Positions 1 through 5,512 of a DNA stretch of 10,323 nt are shown here, piece after piece. A program made the position numbers and the translations under genes. The stretch's first letter is position 1. Every line of letters starts with the position of its first letter. Origin of the DNA: Chloroflexota bacterium. GTDB lineage: Bacteria > Chloroflexota > Anaerolineae > Caldilineales > Caldilineaceae. The notes beneath the pieces were generated by a model, which ran no database searches, was not told the origin of the DNA, and was given only the letters and a program-made list of their open reading frames with translations. The stretch lies in assembly GCA_016199425.1 (NCBI GenBank), contig JACQGT010000232.1, positions 1-10,323 on the forward strand, written 5' to 3'.

Positions 1-2
1 GA

Positions 3-66
3 ATCAGCGCAGATCAATTCAGATCATAAAAATCTGCGTCCCTTTCTTCGCCGGGCTGAGCAGTTA
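3..66 (-). repeat. Dispersed intergenic repeat, copy 1
   Basis: This copy aligns without gaps to 1417-1480 (copy 2) with about 57 of 64 identical bases, and its central part also matches 3698-3752 (copy 3). It contains the arms CGCAGAT and ATCTGCG, which can pair. Read on the minus strand it begins TAACTG and runs into GGGACGCAGATTTT. It lies about 100 bp beyond the yggT stop. The left end may continue outside the window. Confidence 0.8.
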
Positions 67-167
67 TCCTGAGACGCCACATCCCACACAGGGACGATTC
101 GCTCATTGTCCATACAGACCGAACTGTCTGCGTAGGTATAGAACGAGCCGGGGAGAGTGAATGTTCC

Positions 168-413
168 CTACCCCATGCGCAGCAACAGGTCTCGGATAAT
201 ACTGAGGGCAATAAAAACGACGATAGGCGAGATGTCGATCATCCCAATCGACGGGATCAGCCGACGGGCAGGCTCCAGCACCGGGTCCGTCACCTGCAAG
301 AGCAGTTGGACAATCGGATTGGATGGGTCCAGATTGGGGATCCAGCTCATCAAAATGCGGATGAGCAGAACAAACGTATAAATTTCGATCAAACGGGCCA
401 ACAATACAAACAT
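168..413 (-). CDS. yggT: YggT family small integral membrane protein
   Basis: This 81-residue hydrophobic protein matches the YGGT family. Residues about 2-22 form one membrane helix, ending in the typical R-x-x-M-S-W-I-P pattern. A polar loop follows (NLDPSNP, then L-x-x-x-T-D-P-V-L-E-P-x-R-R-x-I-P), and residues about 60-78 form a second helix. It has a single YGGT unit, whereas E. coli YggT (about 188 aa) has two; single-unit forms are common elsewhere. The family is linked to cell-shape, division and osmotic functions, but its biochemistry is not settled. An AG-rich ribosome site (AAGGAAAAGG, bases 416-425) precedes the ATG. It is the last gene of a yggS-proC-yggT run, a widely conserved order. 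It is 112 bp from proC, and that gap holds a palindrome and short direct repeats. Confidence 0.93.
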   Translation of the reverse strand: MFVLLARLIEIYTFVLLIRILMSWIPNLDPSNPIVQLLLQVTDPVLEPARRLIPSIGMIDISPIVVFIALSIIRDLLLRMG

Positions 414-458
414 TGCCTTTTCCTTCGCTGGTCAAAAAATAGAATTTACCATACAGCC

Positions 459-474
459 CTGAAATCAATTTCAG
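459..474. promoter_or_regulatory. Palindrome upstream of yggT
   Basis: The sequence CTGAAAT-CA-ATTTCAG is a perfect 7-bp inverted repeat with a 2-base centre. It lies 46 bp upstream of the yggT start, between proC and yggT. The shape is that of a dimeric repressor operator. No regulator is evident, and chance is possible in this AT-richer gap. Confidence 0.3.
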
Positions 475-483
475 ATGACTGTA

Positions 484-501
484 ACTTCAGTCTACTTCAG
501 T
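484..501. repeat. 10-bp-period direct repeat ACTTCAGT in the proC-yggT gap
   Basis: ACTTCAGT occurs at 484-491 and again at 494-501, exactly one helical turn apart. On the minus strand these read ACTGAAGT and share the CTGAA core with the palindrome at 459-474. Together they make a compact cluster of CTGAA motifs upstream of yggT. Confidence 0.4.
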
Positions 502-525
502 GGACTTGCGCTTTCAGACGGCAAT

Positions 526-1362
526 TTATTGCCGGGCGTCTGCCTCGCTGAGATCGCCTAACTCTGCGCTGCGTGCGGCGGCAGCAGCCACAGCTTCGAT
601 CAGCGCGGCGCGCACGCCCCGCTGCTCCAACACCAGCGAACCCGCTGCGGTCGTGCCGCCGGGGCTGGTCACCCGGTTGCGCAGGTCCGCGGGATGGGCG
701 CGGCTCTCGCGCATCAACGCAATGCTGCCCTCGATTGTCTGCAAGACCATCCGCTCGGCCTGGGCGCGGCCAAAACCGATGTGAACGCCGGCGTCGATCA
801 GCCCTTCCACCAGCAGAAAGACGAAGCCCGGCCCGGAGCCGCTCAAGCCGGTGGTCAGATCGATGGCGTGTTCGTCGTCCACAAAGAAGGCGTCGCCCAT
901 GGCCTCCAAAATCATCTGGGCCTGGCCTTTGTCGTCGTCGGTGACCGCGGGGGTGGCGGTCCAGACGGTCATGCCTTTGCCCACCTGGGCCGGCGTGTTG
1001 GGCATGGAACGCACAATGCGCTCGTGGCCCAAGCCTCGGCGCAGGGTACTCAGGCGCACACCGGCCATAATACTAATCACAAGCGTCTCCGGCTGGAGCA
1101 CCCCGGCCAGGTCGGGCAACACTTTGTCCAACACCTGGGGTTTGACGGCCAGAACGAGGATGGCAGCGCTGCGGGCTGCCAGACTGTTGGATGTTTCTAC
1201 GCCGATCCCGTATTCGGCTTGCAGGTAATCCCGCCGGGCCGGGACCGGCTCCGACACAGCAATCTGTTCCGGCTGGGCCAGCCCGCCCAACACCAGCCGT
1301 TTGAGGATGGCTTCGGCCATAGCGCCGCCGCCGATAAAGGCAATTTTTCCGCTCAGTTGCAT
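526..1362 (-). CDS. proC: Pyrroline-5-carboxylate reductase
   Basis: ProC catalyses the last step of proline synthesis, NAD(P)H-dependent reduction of 1-pyrroline-5-carboxylate, in the cytoplasm. The 278 aa length fits the family (about 260-280). The N-terminal Rossmann domain carries IAFIGGGAMAEAI (residues about 7-19). Next come LAVKPQ, S-I-M-A-G-V and RSMPNTPAQVGKG, all typical of the coenzyme domain. The C-terminal dimerisation domain has LSGSGPGFVFLLVEGLIDAG and the P5CR signature LRNRVTSPGGTTAAG. The start is supported by GGGAG on the minus strand at 1372-1376, 9 bases before the ATG. It lies between yggS and yggT, all on the minus strand, and that order is widely conserved. The 115-bp gap to yggS is filled mainly by an intergenic repeat. 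All key motifs are intact. Confidence 0.97.
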   Translation of the reverse strand: MQLSGKIAFIGGGAMAEAILKRLVLGGLAQPEQIAVSEPVPARRDYLQAEYGIGVETSNSLAARSAAILVLAVKPQVLDKVLPDLAGVLQPETLVISIMAGVRLSTLRRGLGHERIVRSMPNTPAQVGKGMTVWTATPAVTDDDKGQAQMILEAMGDAFFVDDEHAIDLTTGLSGSGPGFVFLLVEGLIDAGVHIGFGRAQAERMVLQTIEGSIALMRESRAHPADLRNRVTSPGGTTAAGSLVLEQRGVRAALIEAVAAAAARSAELGDLSEADARQ

Positions 1363-1408
1363 TTAGCCCATCTCCCGCTTTCCGTAACTATTCCGTCCAT
1401 CGAACAGC

Positions 1409-1480
1409 GGACGCAGATCAGCGCAGATCAATTCAGATCACGAAAATCTGCGTCCCTCTCTTCTCGTGGCTGAACAGTTA
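1409..1480 (-). repeat. Dispersed intergenic repeat, copy 2 (most complete)
   Basis: This is the most complete copy. Bases 1409-1418 (GGACGCAGAT) and 1446-1455 (ATCTGCGTCC) are perfect 10-bp inverted arms. Between 1411 and 1440 lie three consecutive 10-mers that all end in CAGATCA. The yggS stop codon (TTA on the plus strand, 1478-1480) is itself the outer end of the repeat, so the element follows the coding sequence directly. There is no T-run typical of an intrinsic terminator, but the RNA could fold into a hairpin between yggS and proC. Confidence 0.85.
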
Positions 1481-2218
1481 CCGCTTTCCAAAAATAGCCG
1501 TGCCCACCCGCACAAGTGTGGCCCCCTCTTCAATCGCCACCTCGAAATCGTTGGTCATCCCCATGGAAAGATGCCGCCAATCGCCCTGGGGGAAGCGGGC
1601 GCGTAGCTCGTCCAACAACAGGCGCAGGCGGCGAAAGACCGGGCGGGTAGCTTCCGGTTCACTCTCCAGCGGGGCCATTGTCATCAGCCCCTGGATGTGA
1701 AGACCGGGCAGGGCCAGTAGACCGGGCACTTCTGGGAGGAGTTGTTGGGGGGTGAAGCCGTGTTTGCTCTCCTCGCCGCTCACATTGATTTCCAGCAGGG
1801 CAGCCACACGCTGGCCCGCGGCTTCGGCGTCCCGGTTGAGTCGTTCAGCCAGTTTTCTTGTGTCTACCGAGTGGACCAGAGCAAAAGGGCCGACGGCCAG
1901 TTTGCTCTTGCGGCTCTGGATCGTGCCGATGGCGTGCCAGCGAATCCCTGTCACGTCCTGGCGCTGGGCTTCGTCCACCTTTTGCCAAAGTTCGTCCAGC
2001 CGGTTTTCACCAAAATCCATCTGCCCGGCCGCGGCCAATTCGGCGATCATCCCAAAGGGTTTTGTCTTGCTCACGGCGACAAGGGTGATCTCTGCCGGGT
2101 TGCGGCCAGCCCGGGCTGCGGCCTGGGCAATCCGCGCCTGAACAAGAGCCAGCCGTTCAGCCAGGGATGGCTCGTCGTCTCCCGGGTTTGTAGCGTGGGG
2201 TGAGAATTCTTCTGCCAT
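1478..2218 (-). CDS. yggS: YggS/PLPBP family pyridoxal-phosphate homeostasis protein
   Basis: This 246-residue member of the YggS/PROSC (PLPBP) family binds PLP in a TIM-barrel fold and helps keep PLP and amino/keto-acid pools balanced; no catalytic activity is established for the family. AVSKTKP carries the PLP lysine (K51, equivalent to E. coli K36). Other family landmarks follow in order: FGENRLDE, WHAIGTIQSRK, HSVDTRKLA, the L-E-I-N-V-S-x-E-x-S-K-H-G segment, GLMTM and a C-terminal SMGMTNDFEVAIEEG then VRVGTAIFG. I choose the ATG at 2218. The in-frame ATG at 2311 would add 31 residues encoded largely by the TTGATTGG tandem repeat and by the promoter-like sequence. There is no good ribosome site; a promoter-like sequence lies so close that the mRNA may be leaderless. 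proC and yggT follow. Confidence 0.94.
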   Translation of the reverse strand: MAEEFSPHATNPGDDEPSLAERLALVQARIAQAAARAGRNPAEITLVAVSKTKPFGMIAELAAAGQMDFGENRLDELWQKVDEAQRQDVTGIRWHAIGTIQSRKSKLAVGPFALVHSVDTRKLAERLNRDAEAAGQRVAALLEINVSGEESKHGFTPQQLLPEVPGLLALPGLHIQGLMTMAPLESEPEATRPVFRRLRLLLDELRARFPQGDWRHLSMGMTNDFEVAIEEGATLVRVGTAIFGKR

Positions 2219-2224
2219 GAGGGG

Positions 2225-2253
2225 ATTGTACCAGCGATTGCGCGGGGGAGCAA
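2225..2253 (-). promoter_or_regulatory. Sigma-70-like promoter abutting the yggS start
   Basis: On the minus strand, TTGCTC (2253-2248) is followed after exactly 17 bp by TACAAT (2230-2225). Only six bases (CCCCTC) separate the -10 hexamer from the ATG at 2218. A start site about 7 bp downstream of the -10 would fall on the A of that ATG, predicting a leaderless transcript. Confidence 0.5.
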
Positions 2254-2261
2254 GGCGGTGG

Positions 2262-2285
2262 TTGATTGGTTGATTGGTTGATTGG
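2262..2285. repeat. TTGATTGG tandem repeat, three units
   Basis: Three perfect head-to-tail copies of the 8-mer TTGATTGG lie in the gap between the secreted-protein gene and yggS. They form the left part of the inverted repeat at 2272-2313. Confidence 0.85.
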
Positions 2286-2313
2286 GGGGAAGGCGTAACC
2301 CAATCAACCAATC
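2272..2313. repeat. 15-bp perfect inverted repeat between the secreted-protein gene and yggS
   Basis: Arms 2272-2286 and 2299-2313 are perfect 15-bp complements around a 12-base loop. It lies 5 bp past the stop of the minus-strand gene above it and upstream of the yggS promoter, so it could end or protect that transcript. It lacks a T-run on either strand, so it is not a canonical intrinsic terminator. Confidence 0.7.
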
Positions 2314-2317
2314 TGTC

Positions 2318-3511
2318 TCAGTTCATCACCGTCGGGATAAAGACGTGAAAGTTCTTGGGCGGCTCTTCCTGCAAAAATGTGATGGACATCGGCTCTGACC
2401 AGACGCCGAGAAAGCGGTGGTTGGGGAACGCCCCCTCCGGGCCATCTTCCGGCTGTTCAGAAAAGGCGCGGACGCGGAAGAAGTGGGGGATGTTGGCAGC
2501 CTGGGCCACAAAGTTGGCGCTGCCCGCGGGCTGGCGGCTCTGCCACTGCTGCCACTCGCCCGCTTCCCCCACCCGATACTCCACGTCGAATGTCACTTCG
2601 TAGCGCCCGGATGGTATATCGCGAATCTGTGTACTGATGTCGCCTTCCCACTGGACTTCGATCTGGTAGCCGTCCAATTCTGCGGGCAGCGCGCTGAATT
2701 GGGCTGTGGGGGAATCCAGAAGCAGGAAAGCGTCGATAAAGGCGTGGTTGCCGTGCCAGCGGAAGGGAGTGTTGATGCGGCCAAAGACGGTAATCGTCTC
2801 AGACTGGGCTTGGGCGCTCACCTGCAAATTCTGCCAACCCACCCGTTCGCCGTTCTCCACAAAGTTGTGCCGGTTTTCCGCCCAGATGACGGTTGCGGCC
2901 AGGGGGTCTGTGCCGCCGGTGGGGTCGATACCCAGCATCTTTGCCATATAAAAGCCGTCTGGACAGTCGTTGGGCATCGCGCTGCCGCCGCACAGGGAGA
3001 GCATCCACGCGCTCAAACTGTAGTCTGCGCCGATTGTGGCTGCGGTCTGCTGGTAGAGCGCCACATCGAACGGCTTGCCCGGCTCCGCACTCCACTCGAT
3101 GTCCTGGGCGAAGACCCCCTGGCTGTCCTCCCCGTCGATGCGTTCCACGTGCGCGCTGCCGTCGCAGTCGTCCCCGGCAAACTGCATCCGCGTGCTGTAG
3201 AGCCAGGGCGCGCCGCTGATGAAGACCGGCGTCCATCCCGTAGCGATGCGCATCAGCCCCCCGGCGGACGACTCCAGTTGATAGGTCCCGATTTTGCATT
3301 CAAATCCTGGATTGATCAACATAGGCACTCCTGTTGGGTCTGGCGGGATGGTCGAAGATGGCGACTCCGCGCTGGCCGACGGGTAGCGCGCCAACAAAAC
3401 GAGCAGGGTCAGCACTATCACCAGCCAGCCGATGGATCGATTTGCGGGATTCTGGAACGATTCGTTCTCTGCTTTCAAACGTCTGTTTCTATTGTCTATC
3501 AAAATGTGCAT
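2318..3511 (-). CDS. Secreted or membrane-anchored protein with FN3-like C-terminal region, function unknown
   Basis: I do not recognise this 397-residue protein as a characterised family. A 26-residue charged N-terminus is followed by a hydrophobic helix (residues about 27-41) and ASA at 46-48, a plausible signal peptidase site; alternatively it stays anchored. After a Ser/Pro-rich linker, residues about 64-270 start with LINPGFE and look like a beta-sandwich, possibly carbohydrate-binding. Four cysteines (C72, one in DDCDG, two in CGGSAMPNDC) could form disulfides outside the cell. Residues about 275-383 resemble a fibronectin type III domain (YEVTFDVEYRVG, then HFFRVRAF, then GVWSEP). The protein ends VFIPTVMN, like the short hydrophobic-Pro tails I recall on Chloroflexota secreted proteins. 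The ribosome site is weak (GGACGAA). No catalytic motif is visible. A surface-binding role is inferred. Confidence 0.85.
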   Translation of the reverse strand: MHILIDNRNRRLKAENESFQNPANRSIGWLVIVLTLLVLLARYPSASAESPSSTIPPDPTGVPMLINPGFECKIGTYQLESSAGGLMRIATGWTPVFISGAPWLYSTRMQFAGDDCDGSAHVERIDGEDSQGVFAQDIEWSAEPGKPFDVALYQQTAATIGADYSLSAWMLSLCGGSAMPNDCPDGFYMAKMLGIDPTGGTDPLAATVIWAENRHNFVENGERVGWQNLQVSAQAQSETITVFGRINTPFRWHGNHAFIDAFLLLDSPTAQFSALPAELDGYQIEVQWEGDISTQIRDIPSGRYEVTFDVEYRVGEAGEWQQWQSRQPAGSANFVAQAANIPHFFRVRAFSEQPEDGPEGAFPNHRFLGVWSEPMSITFLQEEPPKNFHVFIPTVMN

Positions 3512-3564
3512 TTCGTCCAGTCTCGTTTTTCTATGCTGATTCAGCCAGCGCCCATCCGCTGCGT

Positions 3565-3591
3565 ACTATAATGGCAAAGAGACCCCGTCAA
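3565..3591 (-). promoter_or_regulatory. Promoter candidate for the secreted-protein gene
   Basis: On the minus strand, TTGACG (3591-3586) and TATAGT (3570-3565) each match the sigma-70 hexamers at 5 of 6 positions, but the spacer is short at 15 bp. The predicted transcript start near 3558 leaves a leader of about 47 bases before the ATG at 3511. Confidence 0.4.
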
Positions 3592-3643
3592 ATCCATAGG
3601 GAAACCAGACTACTCCCAAACGTAACTACTCAGCCAATCAAAA

Positions 3644-3752
3644 GCGGACACAGATCAAAAAGATTGAAAGGAAGATGGCGAAGCGCCCGCTGCCGAACAG
3701 CGCAGATCAATTCAGATAATGAAAATCTGCGTCCCTTTCTTCGTCGGACAGA
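3644..3752 (-). repeat. Dispersed intergenic repeat, copy 3 (interrupted)
   Basis: The part at 3698-3752 matches copies 1 and 2 (AGCGCAGATCAATTCAGAT, then AAAATCTGCGTCCC). The outer GCGGACACAGATCA at 3644-3657 matches 13 of 14 bases of the corresponding end of copy 2 (1407-1420) but is separated from the rest by about 40 unrelated bases. This suggests a decayed or interrupted copy. It ends 3 bp from the nth stop codon. Confidence 0.7.
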
Positions 3753-3755
3753 GAA

Positions 3756-4403
3756 TCAAACCTCTGCCGAAGGACACAGATCGGCCAATGTACACTGGCC
3801 GCACAGGGGTTTGCGGGCGTTGCAGACCCGCCGCCCGTGGAAGATGAGCAGATGGGAGATGTCGATCCAGTCCTCCCGCGGCAACAGGGCCATCAATTCC
3901 TGTTCGATCTTTTCCGGCGTGGAACTGTCCACCAGCCCCAGTTTCTGCGACAGCCGCTTGACGTGGGTATCCACCACCACCCCTTCGGCGATGCCATAGC
4001 TGACGCCCAGGACCACATTGGCTGTCTTGCGCGCCACCCCGTGCAGCGTGAGCAGATCGTCCATCTCTGCGGGTACTTCGCCACCGAAACGCGCGCAGAG
4101 GGCTGCGCTGGTCTCTTGCAAGGATTTGGCTTTGTTGCGGAAGAAGCCGGTGGAGCGGATGACCTCCTCCAACTCGGCCCGCTCCGCCCCGGCCATTGCT
4201 GCCGGCGTGGGGTAGCGGGCGAAAAGCGTCGGTGTCACCAGATTGACCCGCTCGTCCGTGCATTGGGCGGAAAGGATTGTCGCACACAGGAGTTGGAAGG
4301 CGTTTTCGTGATGCAGCGCGCAGGCCGCGTCCGGGTAAGCCCGGCGCAGGCGGCGGGTGATCTCGGCGATGCGTTCTCTGGCGGGGGCGGTTGCTGTGGT
4401 CAT
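3756..4403 (-). CDS. nth: Endonuclease III (DNA glycosylase/AP lyase)
   Basis: Nth removes oxidised pyrimidines from DNA and cleaves the abasic site, the first steps of base-excision repair. The 215 aa length fits the family (E. coli 211). The helix-hairpin-helix is LHGVARKTANVVLG, with catalytic lysine K126 (E. coli K120). VVDTHVKRL supplies the catalytic aspartate D145 (E. coli D138). The C-terminus has the 4Fe-4S spacing C-x6-C-x2-C-x5-C (C194, C201, C204, C210). The first HhH position is His rather than the usual Pro (LHGVA for LPGVG), a mild deviation. I choose the ATG at 4403 because the protein then begins at the family's normal N-terminus; the in-frame ATG at 4481 would add 26 residues without family character. 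A weak AG-rich ribosome site (GTGAGAGAA) precedes it. The minus-strand repeat copy 3 follows its stop. Confidence 0.96.
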   Translation of the reverse strand: MTTATAPARERIAEITRRLRRAYPDAACALHHENAFQLLCATILSAQCTDERVNLVTPTLFARYPTPAAMAGAERAELEEVIRSTGFFRNKAKSLQETSAALCARFGGEVPAEMDDLLTLHGVARKTANVVLGVSYGIAEGVVVDTHVKRLSQKLGLVDSSTPEKIEQELMALLPREDWIDISHLLIFHGRRVCNARKPLCGQCTLADLCPSAEV

Positions 4404-4544
4404 TGTTCTCTCACTTTCGTTGGGTGGGCTATCGCAAGGCAGTCTACTACAGAGCGGCGCTTCTGGAAACTGTAGGGGCATGGGTTGGAGTCGAACTCAC
4501 AGATATGAATGTTCTCTCTCCCCCGGCCCGTGCCTCTACCCCAT

Positions 4545-4572
4545 TTGCGTCTGCCCCCAAAACGTCTATACT
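4545..4572 (+). promoter_or_regulatory. Promoter candidate for the beta-propeller gene
   Basis: TTGCGT (4545-4550) and TATACT (4567-4572) are separated by 16 bp. The -10 matches 5 of 6 consensus positions. Transcription would begin near 4579, giving a leader of about 128 bases that includes the repeat unit at 4600-4627. Confidence 0.35.
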
Positions 4573-4599
4573 GAAGTATGTTCGTTCGTTATCCGCCGT

Positions 4600-4627
4600 A
4601 GAACACGGATTTCAGAATTTGCGGATT
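4600..4627 (-). repeat. 28-bp AATCCGC...ATCCGTGTTCT unit, left inverted copy
   Basis: The reverse complement of this stretch matches 5457-5484 at 26 of 28 bases. The two copies are in opposite orientation and flank the beta-propeller gene. The unit reads 5'-AATCCGC to ATCCGTGTTCT in the direction of nth. Confidence 0.75.
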
Positions 4628-4706
4628 GTCGTCGGCTTTCACCCGCGATCTGATCTACCATCCAGTCGCCAATCTCTAATCGCCAATCCCCACAGGAGAA
4701 CCCGCC

Positions 4707-5390
4707 ATGTCCACCAAAATCGCCCGTGTGGAACCCAAATTCAAGAGTCCCGGCCCCCATCCCAATGGCATCCAGGCTACGCCGGAAGGTCTCTGGTGCA
4801 TCGATCAGGCCAACCACAAAGTCACCCGCCAGGATTGGGACAGCGGAGAAGTGAATTTTGAGGTCCAGACTGACACCCTCCATTCCAGCGGCATTACTCT
4901 GGGCGGCGGTTCTCTCTGGATCGCCTCCACCTACGAAGTCAAAATTGCCAAGCTGGACCCGGCCACGGGCAAGACCATTGCCAAGTACGACTCCCCCGGC
5001 GCGGGGGTGGTGGCCTGGCGACAGGGCGCGCCCGATGCGGGCGTCACCGGTGCGCACGGGCTGGAATGGAAAGACGGCAAGCTCTACGTGGCCTCGCCCC
5101 CTTCCCAGATGGTACACGTGATGGACCCGGAGACGTGGACAGAAGTTCATCGTTTTCGCGCGCCGGGGCTGCGCGTCCACGGCCTGGCCTGGGGATGGGA
5201 TGGCTTTCTGTGGGCCGCGGACACCAGTGCAGGGACCGTCAATCTGCTCGACACCGCCGATGGCCGGGTGATGGATGTACTCCGTGTGGAGGCGCCGGTG
5301 GAGGTCCACGGGATGACGATCCACGAGGGCGTCTTGTGGTATGCAGACGCGGAGACGTGCCAGATTGGGCGGCTGGTGGTGGGAGAGTGA
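4707..5390 (+). CDS. Cytoplasmic beta-propeller-like protein (SMP-30/Vgb/YncE-like repeats)
   Basis: This 227-residue protein is built from about five related repeats of 35-45 residues. Each has the form (N/S/H)-G-(I/L/M), then L-W/Y with a downstream A-S or A-D, then a K/V-x-x-L-D-type strand. The repeat starts are PNGIQ (19-23), SSGIT, AHGLE, VHGLA and VHGMT. This pattern is typical of propellers such as SMP-30/gluconolactonase, virginiamycin B lyase (Vgb) and YncE-like proteins. Five visible blades in 227 residues is short; full SMP-30 or Vgb proteins are about 290-300 aa with six or seven blades. No signal peptide is present. AGGAG (spacer 8) supports the ATG at 4707. An enzymatic role in sugar lactone or lyase chemistry is possible, but I cannot identify a metal site, so the substrate is unknown. 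Inverted repeats flank the gene. Confidence 0.87.
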   Translation: MSTKIARVEPKFKSPGPHPNGIQATPEGLWCIDQANHKVTRQDWDSGEVNFEVQTDTLHSSGITLGGGSLWIASTYEVKIAKLDPATGKTIAKYDSPGAGVVAWRQGAPDAGVTGAHGLEWKDGKLYVASPPSQMVHVMDPETWTEVHRFRAPGLRVHGLAWGWDGFLWAADTSAGTVNLLDTADGRVMDVLRVEAPVEVHGMTIHEGVLWYADAETCQIGRLVVGE

Positions 5391-5414
5391 GCAGTCATCA
5401 GTGAGCAGTCATCA
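5387..5414. repeat. 14-bp tandem duplication at the stop of the beta-propeller gene
   Basis: GTGAGCAGTCATCA occurs twice head to tail (5387-5400 and 5401-5414). The first unit contains the TGA stop codon (5388-5390), so the duplication does not change the protein. Confidence 0.85.
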
Positions 5415-5456
5415 GTTCTTCACGCACTGTTGATCGCCACGGAAAATGAAAGAGCG

Positions 5457-5484
5457 AATCCGCAAATTCTGTCATCCGTGTTCT
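5457..5484 (+). repeat. 28-bp AATCCGC...ATCCGTGTTCT unit, right copy
   Basis: This is the inverted partner of 4600-4627 (26 of 28 matches). It lies 28 bp before the start of the VOC gene. A looser version with the same two ends (AATCCGC and ATCCGTGTTCT) occurs at 7282-7312, before the next promoter-proximal gene. Confidence 0.75.
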
Positions 5485-5512
5485 TACTTTTCAGGGCAGA
5501 GGAGCAAATCCA

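Larger units (their letters stand above)
4404..4706. other. Divergent intergenic region between nth and the beta-propeller gene
   Basis: This 303-bp gap separates the minus-strand half of the window from the plus-strand half, so it must hold start signals for both sides. I see a plus-strand promoter candidate at 4545-4572 and a 28-bp repeat unit at 4600-4627. At about 4666-4687 there is a short CGCCAATC / CTAATCGCCAATC direct repeat. No clear promoter for nth was found. A tRNA-like T-loop on the minus strand near 4485-4500 does not fold as a tRNA. No convincing open reading frame is present. Confidence 0.7.

Noticed and set aside
14..211. 65-codon minus-strand frame downstream of yggT
   Set aside because: It overlaps the yggT end and its C-terminus is a translation of the intergenic repeat (a peptide like RDADFYDLN). 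The same peptide-like end appears wherever the repeat is translated.
2219..2311. N-terminal extension of yggS from the ATG at 2311
   Set aside because: The 31 added residues come from the TTGATTGG repeat and the promoter-like sequence and have no counterpart in the YggS family.
2262..2313. CRISPR-like array
   Set aside because: The units are 8 bp and directly adjacent with no spacers, so this is a simple tandem repeat with an inverted partner.
2417..3571. 384-codon open frame on the plus strand
   Set aside because: It mirrors the secreted-protein gene, which has a signal peptide, an FN3-like domain and a promoter candidate. The plus frame has no family character.
3334..3999. 221-codon plus-strand frame spanning the nth 3' end and the gap
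   Set aside because: It covers antisense parts of two genes plus a decayed repeat. No ribosome site or domain supports it.
4475..4560. tRNA-like sequence on the minus strand (a GTTCGACTCC T-loop-like stretch near 4485-4500, and GGGGCA / TGCCCC possible acceptor arms)
   Set aside because: The T-stem does not pair, the acceptor arms are two bases out of register with the T-loop, and no anticodon stem forms. At best it is a decayed remnant or chance.
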